DNA of 40,253 nt from an uncultured Alphaproteobacteria bacterium (GTDB lineage: Bacteria > Pseudomonadota > Alphaproteobacteria > Rhodobacterales > Rhodobacteraceae). A model generated the notes under the pieces. The model was not told where the DNA came from. It worked only from the letters and a program-made list of their open reading frames with translations, and searched no databases. Positions 10,231 to 18,395 of the stretch are shown one piece after another. Numbering within the stretch: the first letter of the stretch is position 1; each line of letters begins with the position of its first letter. Where the stretch lies: positions 1 to 40,253 of the forward strand of contig CACJWR010000013.1 of NCBI GenBank assembly GCA_902596985.1, read 5' to 3'. Position numbers and translations under genes: made by a program.

Positions 10231-10872
10231 TTATAAATCTAACCTAGTAGCGAGATACTCATTGACTGCTTTTGTCATTTCTTCTTCAAAGTTGGTAAAG
10301 AAATGATCAGCACCTTCAACTTCTTTGTGAGAAACTTTGATCCCTTTTTGAAGTTTTAGCCTATCTGATAAATTCTTTATATCAGATGGAGGTACGAGGC
10401 GATCCAAACTACCATTTATAATCAGTCCTGACGAAGGGCAGGGAGCTAAGAAGCTAAAGTCGTATGTATTGGCAGGAGGTGATACCGATATAAAACCACT
10501 TATTTCCGGTCTTCTCATCAATAGCTGCATACCTATCCAAGAACCAAAAGAAAAACCAACTACCCAGCAACCGCTTGAATTTGGTGAATTTGCTTGTAGA
10601 AAATCTAAAGCTGACGCTGCATCTGCCAATTCTCCTAACCCATCATCAAATTCTCCTTCGCTCTTGCCGACACCTCTAAAATTAAATCTTAAACACGAAA
10701 ACCCAAGATTAAAGAAACAGTAGTGAAGATTGTAAACAACACGGTTATTCATAGTGCCGCCAAACTTTGGATGCGGGTGTAATACTATGGCTACGGGAGC
10801 ATCAGTATTTTTTTGAGGGTGAAATCGACCCTCGAGCCTACCGCTTGGACCAGATATGTTTACTTCAGGCAT
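10231..10872 (-). CDS. Small alpha/beta hydrolase
   Basis: The 213-residue cytosolic serine hydrolase has a complete predicted triad: Ser108 in the nucleophile elbow GFSFGS, Asp157 in GSLDRLVP and His190 in GADHFF. The segment LHPHPKFGGTMNN near residue 31 and FNFRGVGKSEG near 63 are typical of a conserved bacterial family often annotated as esterase or dienelactone-hydrolase-like. Its substrate is unknown. The second in-frame ATG (10872) is chosen because AAGGA lies 6 nt upstream of it; an earlier ATG at 10893 would add 7 residues. It is divergent from iscR and shares its 100-nt upstream region, so the candidate operator there could affect both directions. Confidence 0.85.
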   Translation of the reverse strand: MPEVNISGPSGRLEGRFHPQKNTDAPVAIVLHPHPKFGGTMNNRVVYNLHYCFFNLGFSCLRFNFRGVGKSEGEFDDGLGELADAASALDFLQANSPNSSGCWVVGFSFGSWIGMQLLMRRPEISGFISVSPPANTYDFSFLAPCPSSGLIINGSLDRLVPPSDIKNLSDRLKLQKGIKVSHKEVEGADHFFTNFEEEMTKAVNEYLATRLDL

Positions 10873-10912
10873 TGAAGTTCCTTTATCATTCAATGACCTA
10901 CAGTTACTAATT

Positions 10913-10932
10913 GCTTGACCTCTAAGTCAAGC
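10913..10932. promoter_or_regulatory. Palindromic candidate operator upstream of iscR
   Basis: A perfect inverted repeat has arms GCTTGAC and GTCAAGC separated by CTCTAA. It lies 41 nt before the iscR start and 40 nt before the divergent hydrolase start. Rrf2-family repressors such as IscR bind GAC...GTC-type dyads, and autoregulation of suf/isc operons is typical. The spacing here (GAC-N6-GTC) is one base shorter than the E. coli type 1 consensus. The left arm contains TTGACC, which could double as a -35 element, with a weak TAAACA 17 nt downstream. The assignment as the IscR site is inference. Confidence 0.5.
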
Positions 10933-10973
10933 TATTTTAAACATAACTTAGTTTTTATTTGTAATTTTTAAGC

Positions 10974-11426
10974 ATGAGACTAAGCACTAAAGGTAAATAC
11001 GCTTTGATAGCGATGGCATATATTGCTAGAAAAGACTTCAACTCAAATGTATCGGTGTCTGAGATTTCCAATGAAACCGGCATTTCACAAACTTACCTTG
11101 AACAACTTTTTATGAAGTTGCGTAAAGCAAGTTTAGTAAAAGCTGTAAGAGGGGCATCGGGAGGATTTAGCTTAAATTCTCACCCCAAAAATATAAGGAT
11201 CCATGACATTATGGAAGCCGTTGATGAGAATTTCGCCGCAATTTCTATTAACGATAAAATGGAAACAACGATTTTACCAAAACCTTTTGAGCTGGTTTTA
11301 ACTGAAAAGTTTTGGGAACAGTTTTCATCTCAAGTTTACCTATTTTTACATAATATCTCACTAGAAGACGTTGCCTCTGACTCAATGGAGCCATGTCAAG
11401 CAGTATCAAGTTTTGCGCAAGCTTAA
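10974..11426 (+). CDS. iscR: Rrf2-family iron-sulfur regulator, IscR-type
   Basis: This is a winged-helix transcription regulator, 150 aa, heading the suf operon. The Rrf2 DNA-binding domain fills about residues 1-75 (MRLSTKGKYALIAMAYIA, VSEISNETGISQTYLEQLF, KAVRGASGGF). Enterobacterial IscR binds [2Fe-2S] through three cysteines and a histidine near residues 92-107. That cluster is absent here: the only cysteine is Cys141, in the C-terminal MEPCQAV segment. A one-cysteine IscR with unusual cluster ligation has been described in Rhodobacter, which supports both the function and the taxonomic placement. It overlaps the desulfurase start by 1 nt (TAATG). It probably represses its own operon when iron is sufficient. 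Confidence 0.88.
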   Translation: MRLSTKGKYALIAMAYIARKDFNSNVSVSEISNETGISQTYLEQLFMKLRKASLVKAVRGASGGFSLNSHPKNIRIHDIMEAVDENFAAISINDKMETTILPKPFELVLTEKFWEQFSSQVYLFLHNISLEDVASDSMEPCQAVSSFAQA

Positions 11427-12496
11427 TGACGCTCTTACAAAATGGCAGACGTTACTTTGATTGGAACGCAAGCGCGTTATTATGCGAAAATTCTCGAAGA
11501 AGCCTAATTTCAAATCTGGATTTGATAGGTAATGCGAGCTCAGTTCACTTTGAAGGAAGAAAGGCACGAAATATAATTGAAAGTTCAAGAGATGACGTGA
11601 TGGACCTTCTAGGTCTCGATAGCGGTACAATAATCTTTACATCCGGCGCGTCGGAGTCTGCGGCGCTATTTTTACATAATAAAAGATTGGAATGTTCAGC
11701 TATTGAACACGATTGTGTAAAAAGGTGGTGTGATGTGTCCATACCGGTGAAGAAAAATGGGCTAGTTTCTTCAAATACATCTAAAAATAACCAGGCTTTG
11801 CAAATTGCCAACTCAGAGACTGGTATATTACAAAATGTTCCCAAAGACATAGCGTGCACTGATGCAGTTCAAGCAATCGGAAAAATAGATCTTAAATTTA
11901 ACGAGATTCAGCCTCAAGCATTTTTCTTGGCTTCGCACAAAGTTTGTGGACCAAAAGGGGTAGGGGTACTTTTTGTTAAAAACGAGGATTTAATTGAATC
12001 TACAATTTTAGGTGGAAACCAAGAATTTGGATTAAGAGCAGGGACCGAAAATTTTATGCTTATCGCTGCATTTTCTGAAGCCTTAGCCTACTCTATTAAA
12101 CTAGTTAAAGATGGTATATGGAAAAGAATTGAGATTTTAAGAGATATGCTAGAGGATGAAGTAAGAGAAATCTCAAAAAACTCGATAATAGTTGGCGAAA
12201 AAGAAAAGAGACTACCGAATACATCCTGCATTATAACCCCAGGTTGGAAAGGCGAAAGCCAAGTGATCGCTTTAGACCTTGAAGGTTTCAGTGTTTCATC
12301 GGGCACAGCATGTTCGTCTGGAAAATTAAGTGAAATAAGTCTATTAAAGGAGATGAAATACGGGGGAGATCTTGCAAGCTGTTCAATTAGGGTATCATTG
12401 GGACCCAATACAAAAAAAAGTGATATTGAAGCCTTTATTTTCTCATGGAAACAATTATATTCAAGACATAAAAATTCAGGGAATCTACATAAATGA
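11426..12496 (+). CDS. Cysteine desulfurase, IscS/NifS-like (group I)
   Basis: This PLP enzyme removes sulfur from cysteine, forming a persulfide for Fe-S cluster assembly. The 356-residue protein has the PLP lysine in [15 protein letters not shown] (Lys172) and the persulfide cysteine in the flexible loop [10 protein letters not shown] (Cys296), which is the group I (IscS/NifS) pattern. SAIEHD supplies the cofactor-stacking histidine. It is shorter than E. coli IscS (404 aa). I chose ATG 11426, which overlaps the iscR stop, over a start 11 codons upstream within iscR, because the family begins with the [10 protein letters not shown] segment. It overlaps sufB by 4 nt (ATGA). The operon also encodes a group II desulfurase (SufS), so it holds two sulfur donors. 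Confidence 0.9.
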   Translation: MTLLQNGRRYFDWNASALLCENSRRSLISNLDLIGNASSVHFEGRKARNIIESSRDDVMDLLGLDSGTIIFTSGASESAALFLHNKRLECSAIEHDCVKRWCDVSIPVKKNGLVSSNTSKNNQALQIANSETGILQNVPKDIACTDAVQAIGKIDLKFNEIQPQAFFLASHKVCGPKGVGVLFVKNEDLIESTILGGNQEFGLRAGTENFMLIAAFSEALAYSIKLVKDGIWKRIEILRDMLEDEVREISKNSIIVGEKEKRLPNTSCIITPGWKGESQVIALDLEGFSVSSGTACSSGKLSEISLLKEMKYGGDLASCSIRVSLGPNTKKSDIEAFIFSWKQLYSRHKNSGNLHK

Positions 12497-14013
12497 CAGA
12501 TAATTATGAGGTAAGGGACGTAATCGATAAGGAAACTCTTTCAACAGTAAAATCTGTTGGGGATGCTTACAAATATGGGTTCTCAACAGATATAGAGACA
12601 GAGTATGCTCCTTTAGGATTAAATGAAGATATTGTTAAACTTATATCAAAAAAGAATAATGAACCTAAGTGGATGCTCGATTGGAGACTAAAGGCATTTA
12701 ATAGATGGAAGAAACTTAAACAGCCCGATTGGGCGCTGTTAAAAATTCCTGAAATCGACTTTCAAGATCAGTATTATTATGCCCGGCCTGCCAATATGAA
12801 AGAAAAGCCAAAAAGCTTAGATGAGGTAGATCCAAAACTTCTTGAAACCTACTCAAAGCTAGGAATTCCATTAACCGAGCAAAAGAAACTCGCTGGTGTA
12901 ATTGAAGAAAATCCTGAAGATAAGTCAGAAAATCGCAAGGTCGCGGTTGATGCGGTTTTTGATAGTGTTTCGGTCGGGACAACTTTTAAAGAGGAGTTAA
13001 AATCTGTCGGGGTTATATTTTGTTCAATATCAGAAGCCATAAAGGAATATCCTGACTTAGTTAAGAAGTACCTAGGATCCGTTGTACCAATATCAGATAA
13101 CTTTTTTGCTTGTCTCAATGCTGCTGTTTTTTCTGATGGATCATTTGTGTACATTCCTAAAGGAGTAAGATGTCCTATGGAGTTGTCGACCTACTTTAGA
13201 ATAAACGCTGAAAACACTGGACAATTTGAGAGAACATTGATTATAGCGGATGACAACTCCTACGTAAGTTATTTGGAAGGCTGTACTGCGCCACAAAGGG
13301 ATGAAAGCCAGTTGCATGCTGCCGTCGTAGAGCTCGTTATCCTTGACCAAGCGGAAATTAAATATTCTACAGTACAAAATTGGTTTCCAGGCGATGAGAA
13401 CGGGGTTGGTGGTATTTACAACTTTGTTACTAAACGTGCTGATTGTAGGGGTAAAAATTCCAAAGTCATGTGGACACAGGTAGAGACAGGATCTGCAATA
13501 ACCTGGAAATATCCGTCTTGTGTTTTAAAAGGTGATAACTCGTCTGGTGAGTTCTACTCAATAGCTATCACCAATAACATGCAACAGGCCGATACCGGCA
13601 CTAAGATGATACATCTTGGAAAAAACACAAATAGTAGAATTGTATCCAAGGGAATTAGTGCTGGAAAAGCTCAAAACACATATAGAGGACTCGTACAAAT
13701 TGGGGGTAGATCACAAAACTCAAGAAATTTTACCCAATGTGATAGTCTACTCATCGGCAATAAATGTGGAGCGCATACTGTTCCCTACATTGAGGTAAAT
13801 AATAGTACCGCGAGAGCTGAACATGAAGCCACAACGTCAAAGGTAGATGAAGATCAGCTCTTTTATTGTATGCAAAGGGGGATTGGAGAAGAAGACGCTG
13901 TAGCATTGATCGTGAATGGGTTTTGTAAGGAGGTATTACAAGCACTCCCAATGGAGTTTGCAATGGAGGCACAAAAATTAGTTGCAATCTCTTTAGAGGG
14001 TTCCGTTGGATAA
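12493..14013 (+). CDS. sufB: Fe-S assembly scaffold SufB
   Basis: SufB is the scaffold subunit of the SufBC2D complex on which nascent Fe-S clusters are built. At 506 aa it is slightly longer than the E. coli protein. The C-terminal beta-helix contains [17 protein letters not shown] and [16 protein letters not shown]. Aligned by eye with E. coli SufB, the functional Cys405, His433 and Glu434 correspond to Cys416, His444 and Glu445, all present. The C-terminus [19 protein letters not shown] is typical. The gene overlaps the upstream desulfurase (ATGA) and runs directly into sufC. Confidence 0.97.
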   Translation: MTDNYEVRDVIDKETLSTVKSVGDAYKYGFSTDIETEYAPLGLNEDIVKLISKKNNEPKWMLDWRLKAFNRWKKLKQPDWALLKIPEIDFQDQYYYARPANMKEKPKSLDEVDPKLLETYSKLGIPLTEQKKLAGVIEENPEDKSENRKVAVDAVFDSVSVGTTFKEELKSVGVIFCSISEAIKEYPDLVKKYLGSVVPISDNFFACLNAAVFSDGSFVYIPKGVRCPMELSTYFRINAENTGQFERTLIIADDNSYVSYLEGCTAPQRDESQLHAAVVELVILDQAEIKYSTVQNWFPGDENGVGGIYNFVTKRADCRGKNSKVMWTQVETGSAITWKYPSCVLKGDNSSGEFYSIAITNNMQQADTGTKMIHLGKNTNSRIVSKGISAGKAQNTYRGLVQIGGRSQNSRNFTQCDSLLIGNKCGAHTVPYIEVNNSTARAEHEATTSKVDEDQLFYCMQRGIGEEDAVALIVNGFCKEVLQALPMEFAMEAQKLVAISLEGSVG

Positions 14014-14014
14014 T

Positions 14015-14779
14015 ATGTTAAACATCGATGATTTAAAAGTTTCTTTGGAAGAAGAAGAAAAACAGATAATTAAGGGTTTATCACTTTCCATTAAACCAGG
14101 CGAAGTTCATGCTGTAATGGGACCAAATGGGTCAGGGAAATCAACACTATCGAGTGTTCTTGCAGGGAAAGATGGATACATTATTGATAGTGGTACTGTT
14201 AATTTTGACGGAAGTGATTTGTTGGACGCTGAGGTAGAGGAACGAGCGGCGCTTGGAATTTTTATGGCATTTCAATATCCAATAGAAATACCTGGAGTTG
14301 GTAATATGAATTTTCTCAGAACCGCTTTAAATTCACAAAGAAAAACAAGAGGTCAAGAAGAGCTCAATGCAGCAGACTTTTTGAAGCTTGTACGTGGAAT
14401 AGCAAAAGATTTAGAAATTAGTGACGAAATGATGAAACGGCCGGTCAATGTTGGTGCATCGGGAGGAGAAAAAAAACGCAATGAAATTTTACAAATGTGT
14501 TTACTCGAGCCCAGATTTGTAATCCTTGATGAAACAGATAGCGGGTTGGACGTTGACGCTATGAAGTTAGTCTCTAAAGGAGTAAATAACTTTTCATCAT
14601 CTTCCCGCTCGTTTCTGGTTATCACCCATTATCAAAGACTTCTGAATTATATAGTACCTGATTTTGTTCACATCATGGTAGATGGAAGAATAGTAAAAAC
14701 TGGTGATAAAACTCTTGCTCTTCATGTTGAGGAGACGGGATATAAAGATTTCTTACAATTAGGTAAGGGAAAACATTGA
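14015..14779 (+). CDS. sufC: Fe-S assembly ATPase SufC
   Basis: SufC is the ABC-type ATPase that drives conformational change in the SufBCD scaffold; it is soluble, not a transporter. The 254 aa sequence has Walker A GPNGSGKS, a variant ABC signature ASGGEKKRNE and Walker B FVILDETDSGLD, all SufC hallmarks. The start is ambiguous. ATG 14015 matches the family N-terminus (MLNIDDLKVSLEEE). An in-frame TTG at 14006 would overlap the sufB stop and is better spaced (5 nt) from AGAGGG at 13995-14000; it would add three residues. The gene ends in a TTGA overlap with sufD. Confidence 0.96.
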   Translation: MLNIDDLKVSLEEEEKQIIKGLSLSIKPGEVHAVMGPNGSGKSTLSSVLAGKDGYIIDSGTVNFDGSDLLDAEVEERAALGIFMAFQYPIEIPGVGNMNFLRTALNSQRKTRGQEELNAADFLKLVRGIAKDLEISDEMMKRPVNVGASGGEKKRNEILQMCLLEPRFVILDETDSGLDVDAMKLVSKGVNNFSSSSRSFLVITHYQRLLNYIVPDFVHIMVDGRIVKTGDKTLALHVEETGYKDFLQLGKGKH

Positions 14780-15996
14780 TCCATGCAAATACAAGTAGTT
14801 GGTATGATTCTTTAAGCCAAGAACTAGAACGTGATAGTGCAAGTATTGAGAAAGTAAATCGTAGATCAGAGTATTGGCGAAAGAGTAACTTGGATATAGT
14901 ATCCGGTATTGTTCAAGAAATTTCTGAAACGGACCTAATTAATCTGAAAGGAACCCTTTTATATGAACCTGAACTGACTATTGATGGTGATATCATGGAA
15001 TTTGCTTGTGACAAAAGCTATAAAATTTCAAGCATTATGGACGAAATTGCTGATGAAGATTCTTTCACAAAAAACTATTTTGGTAAGCTTGAAGAAAAGT
15101 CCCAAAAACTTGTACCCAGACCTTTGGCCAGAGATAATAGTCTCAATCCCAAAGTTGGTTATGCTCTCAGTTTGTCAAAGAGTTCTAAAACGCCGCTTGT
15201 AATACATAATAAAACTAATAAGTCTGCACGCAATTGCTTCCAAAGAAATCTAATTATTGTTAAAAAAGGTGTAGAAGCTACCATTATAGAAACAGGAAAT
15301 AATCTGTCTGTTTTCAATTCAGTGACCGAAATTTATTTAGATGAAAATGCTAAGTTAAATTACCTAGATTTAACTGGAGAAAATAATATTTTTCCTAAAA
15401 TTTCTCATAAATTTTGTGATATGGCTGAAAAATCAACCTTTAATCACTTTGGACTGAGATTAAATACTAAGTCGACAAGAAATGAGATTGAACTGCATCT
15501 AAATGGGCCAGGTATAAACACTTCAATTGCGAATGTCAGTCTGATAAATAAAAAACATCATTTTAGTGACGAAAATGTGTTAATAAATCATAATGCTTAT
15601 GAATGTAAAAGTAGGCAAGTCTTTAAATCAGTATTAGAAAATGATTGCACTTCAATAGTACGAGGTAAAATCTATGTTGCACCTGAAGCACAAAAGACCG
15701 ACGGCTATCAATCTAGTAGATCTCTTTTGCTTAACGAAAACTCTAAGTTTTTATGTAAGCCAGAACTCGAGATTTATGCCGATGATGTAATTTGCTCTCA
15801 TGGATCGACGTCCAGTTCCCTAGATAGAGAAAGCCTATTTTACTTACTGAGTAGAGGTGTACATAGGAATAAAGCTAAAGAAATGCTAATAACAGCGTTT
15901 ATTTCGGAAGCCATAGATGAGATTGAAGATGAAAGCATTAAATCAGAGCTGAGTAACTATATTGATGTTTGGACCTCAAGCTTTTTTCATGAATAA
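14776..15996 (+). CDS. sufD: Fe-S assembly scaffold SufD
   Basis: SufD is the paralogue of SufB that completes the SufBC2D scaffold and helps iron entry. The 406-residue protein is divergent in its N-terminal half. The C-terminal region is clear: ICSHGSTSSSLDRESLFYLLSRG with Cys340 and His342 (matching the conserved CSHG motif of E. coli SufD), then the SufB/SufD-type ending (KEMLITAFISEAID). The start is TTG 14776 inside the sufC stop, with AAGGGA 5 nt upstream; the next in-frame methionine is at residue 74, too far in. It overlaps the following membrane-protein gene by 8 nt. Confidence 0.93.
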   Translation: MIHANTSSWYDSLSQELERDSASIEKVNRRSEYWRKSNLDIVSGIVQEISETDLINLKGTLLYEPELTIDGDIMEFACDKSYKISSIMDEIADEDSFTKNYFGKLEEKSQKLVPRPLARDNSLNPKVGYALSLSKSSKTPLVIHNKTNKSARNCFQRNLIIVKKGVEATIIETGNNLSVFNSVTEIYLDENAKLNYLDLTGENNIFPKISHKFCDMAEKSTFNHFGLRLNTKSTRNEIELHLNGPGINTSIANVSLINKKHHFSDENVLINHNAYECKSRQVFKSVLENDCTSIVRGKIYVAPEAQKTDGYQSSRSLLLNENSKFLCKPELEIYADDVICSHGSTSSSLDRESLFYLLSRGVHRNKAKEMLITAFISEAIDEIEDESIKSELSNYIDVWTSSFFHE

Positions 15997-16564
15997 ACAG
16001 TTAAAAATTAACAAAGGTTTCTTTACAGCTATAATCTCAGCATTCAGTGACCTTGATGCTTCTATTGATCAGCAATTTGAACTACGCGATAAAGAAAGCC
16101 AATTGCTACCCCTTCTGTATTTTACTTGTTTAATGTTGCTTCTATCACAATTAATAGAAGTCACCGGTCAAGTTCAGGAGGATCCTTACCTATCTGTTAT
16201 AACAGCTGTGGTTGTCTCCTACCTTTTTTTTCTTCCTATATTTATGTATCTCTTCGGCTTTATTCTTCACTTGATATTGAAAATGTTTGGATCTGTTTCC
16301 TCGGGTTTTCAAACTAGATTAGCTTTATTTTGGTCTCTTTCTGTATCAACTTTAGTAATTCTAGTTGCAAGCGTTGCAAAAATATTCACAACTGGAGCTA
16401 TAGAGCTTGTGCTTGTCCTTCTTTCAGAGCTCATTATAGTGTATATTTTTTCGCGAATTGTCAGTTTTGTTTCAAATTTTAAGGATAGGAATCTTTTCAC
16501 TTTGATTATGACCAGTTTGTATTTTGTACCCGTTGTTCTTATAAATTTTAGCTCAGGATCTTGA
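15989..16564 (+). CDS. Yip1-like integral membrane protein in suf operon (first of two)
   Basis: The protein has 191 aa, with a polar N-terminal third (about 1-45) followed by about five hydrophobic segments, beginning with LLPLLYFTCLMLLLSQLIEV and SVITAVVVSYLFFLPIFMYLF. This is the Yip1-domain layout that I recall as a recurring insertion in rhodobacterial suf operons, where its role is undefined. The start is taken at ATG 15989, which overlaps the sufD stop by 8 nt; an upstream in-frame start (15962) would lie further inside sufD. It is followed after 6 nt by a second protein of the same architecture. The tight packing suggests a membrane-linked role with the Fe-S machinery, but no catalytic motif is visible. 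Confidence 0.72.
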   Translation: MNKQLKINKGFFTAIISAFSDLDASIDQQFELRDKESQLLPLLYFTCLMLLLSQLIEVTGQVQEDPYLSVITAVVVSYLFFLPIFMYLFGFILHLILKMFGSVSSGFQTRLALFWSLSVSTLVILVASVAKIFTTGAIELVLVLLSELIIVYIFSRIVSFVSNFKDRNLFTLIMTSLYFVPVVLINFSSGS

Positions 16565-16570
16565 AAGCCA

Positions 16571-17182
16571 ATGGACTTGAAACACACACTCAAGATAGCT
16601 CTCAGAAGGCCGGCAGATTTGCCAGATGCATTGAGCTCAATAAAATTAAAATTAAGTTCTGTACTAGAGGGCGCTGTTTTTATCGCAGCTATAACCTCTC
16701 TCTTAAACTCCATGTTAGAAAGGCTATTCTTTAAGTCATCTGAGAATGCCTCAAAGTTACTTGAAAATAATTCATTATCGTTCATCTTCAATCCCTTTAG
16801 TATGTTCGCCTTTGAATTAATTTTTATAATAACTGTGATGGCCTCTATTTTATTTTTTAGTAACTTTTCCAATAACAAAATAGGCATCGAAGAATTAGGT
16901 AAAAATGTCTTGTTTTTGTTTTTAGTAACATTCGTCTTCAAATTTTTGCAGGTATTATTTCTATTTATTTCATTTGACTTATACTATATTTGCAGGTTTT
17001 TTGAATTAGTGTGGTTTATCTGGGCATTGTCTTCTGTAGTGTCAACACTATATAAATTCAAAAGCATCCTATTAACAGCATTTCTGGGTGCAATAACTGT
17101 ATCATTAACCATGGGATTTTTATTTATGATATTTGTATCAATTATACAATTTTTATTACTCGGTGATTTGCCGAATGTTTGA
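16571..17182 (+). CDS. Yip1-like integral membrane protein in suf operon (second of two)
   Basis: The 203-residue protein has the same general plan as its neighbour: a polar, partly amphipathic N-terminus (MDLKHTLKIALRRPADLPDA) and about five hydrophobic segments, for example FAFELIFIITVMASILFF and LLTAFLGAITVSLTMGFLF. It is rich in Phe, Leu and Ile with few charges between segments. It overlaps the sufS start by 8 nt, so its translation is probably coupled to sufS. I see no enzymatic signature. Yip1-family membership is inferred from topology, gene position and length and should be tested by profile search. Confidence 0.68.
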   Translation: MDLKHTLKIALRRPADLPDALSSIKLKLSSVLEGAVFIAAITSLLNSMLERLFFKSSENASKLLENNSLSFIFNPFSMFAFELIFIITVMASILFFSNFSNNKIGIEELGKNVLFLFLVTFVFKFLQVLFLFISFDLYYICRFFELVWFIWALSSVVSTLYKFKSILLTAFLGAITVSLTMGFLFMIFVSIIQFLLLGDLPNV

Positions 17183-18395
17183 TGTTCTAGCATTTAGAAA
17201 GGAATTTCCAATACTTTCCAAGAAAGTAAATGATAAGCCTTTGGTTTACTTAGACAATGGAGCTTCGTCACAAAAACCGATTAAAGTCATAGAAGCAGTA
17301 AAAAAATGTTATGAAAGCGAGTATTCTAATGTTCACAGAGGATTGCATTACTTATCTAACCTCGCGACAGAAAAATATGAAGCAGTAAGAGACAAGGTTG
17401 CTGCTTTCTTAGGAGCTTCTTTTCAAGAGGAAATTATATTTACATCGGGTTCTACTGAAGCATTAAACCTTGTTTCATACGGGTGGGCTAACCAAAATCT
17501 TTCGTCTGGAGATGAGATTATCTTATCAACGTTGGAGCATCATGCTAACATCGTTCCCTGGCATTTTTTAAGATCTAGAAAAGGCATTAAGCTTATTTGG
17601 GTTGATCCAGATGAGAACGGTCAAATATCATTAGATATGATCGAAAAAAAGATTTCTTCAAAAACGAAAATGGTATGCATAACACACATGTCCAATGTTT
17701 TTGGCTCCATTCTTGATGTTAAGAAAATTTGTAAAGCACTCAAAGGAAGAGGAATTGTAACTGTATTGGATGGTTCTCAAGCTATTGTTCACTTGGAAAT
17801 TAATGTCGAGGATATTGGGTGCGATTTTTATACATTTACAGGCCATAAGCTTTTTGGGCCAACTGGCACTGGCGTACTTTACGTTAATAAAAAAAGAATA
17901 AATGAAATGGTTCCATTTAATGGTGGAGGAGAGATGATAAGAAGTGTCACAAAAGACGATGTGATTTATAATAAATCTCCATTTATATTTGAGGCCGGCA
18001 CACCAGGGATTGCTGAAATAATCGGTCTTGGCGCTGCGATAGACTTTGTCCAAAATTTAGACAGAAAATCAGTTTTAGAGTATGAAATGTCGATCTCAGA
18101 TTATACACGAACCGAGTTAGAGAAGTTAGATTGGTTGGTTAAACACTGTTTTCATAGGGATAATCTTGCCATATTTTCTTTTTCTATGGAGGGGAGTGCG
18201 CATGCTCATGATATGGCTACAATATTAGATGCAAATGGTGTTGCAGTTAGGTCCGGTCATCATTGCGCGCAACCTTTAATGGAATTTATTGGAGTGCCTG
18301 CTACTTGCAGAGCAAGCCTTGCCCTTTACAACACTGAACACGAAATTAATACTCTTATTGGATCATTAATGAAATGTAAAAAACTATTCGATTGA
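17175..18395 (+). CDS. sufS: Cysteine desulfurase SufS (group II)
   Basis: SufS is the PLP-dependent desulfurase of the SUF pathway, normally stimulated by a SufE or SufU partner that is not in this window. The 406 aa match the family length. The PLP lysine is Lys225 in FTGHKLFGPTGTGVLY. The catalytic cysteine is Cys364 in RSGHHCAQPLME, the same number as in E. coli SufS, with the short extended loop typical of group II. ATG 17175 is chosen over an in-frame start 14 codons earlier because it yields the canonical N-terminus (FRKEFPILSKKVNDKPLVYLDN). It overlaps the upstream membrane-protein gene by 8 nt and the convergent acylase gene by 12 nt. Confidence 0.97.
   Translation: MFDVLAFRKEFPILSKKVNDKPLVYLDNGASSQKPIKVIEAVKKCYESEYSNVHRGLHYLSNLATEKYEAVRDKVAAFLGASFQEEIIFTSGSTEALNLVSYGWANQNLSSGDEIILSTLEHHANIVPWHFLRSRKGIKLIWVDPDENGQISLDMIEKKISSKTKMVCITHMSNVFGSILDVKKICKALKGRGIVTVLDGSQAIVHLEINVEDIGCDFYTFTGHKLFGPTGTGVLYVNKKRINEMVPFNGGGEMIRSVTKDDVIYNKSPFIFEAGTPGIAEIIGLGAAIDFVQNLDRKSVLEYEMSISDYTRTELEKLDWLVKHCFHRDNLAIFSFSMEGSAHAHDMATILDANGVAVRSGHHCAQPLMEFIGVPATCRASLALYNTEHEINTLIGSLMKCKKLFD

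Noticed and set aside
16309-16941. Minus-strand open frame of 210 codons
   Set aside because: Antisense to both suf-operon membrane proteins. Low-GC hydrophobic genes often leave the opposite strand open, and the product is Lys/Asn-rich without motifs.
18384-18395. Frameshift or misassembly at the sufS/acylase overlap
   Set aside because: Both C-termini look natural, and a 12-nt convergent overlap fits the compact style of the rest of the window.
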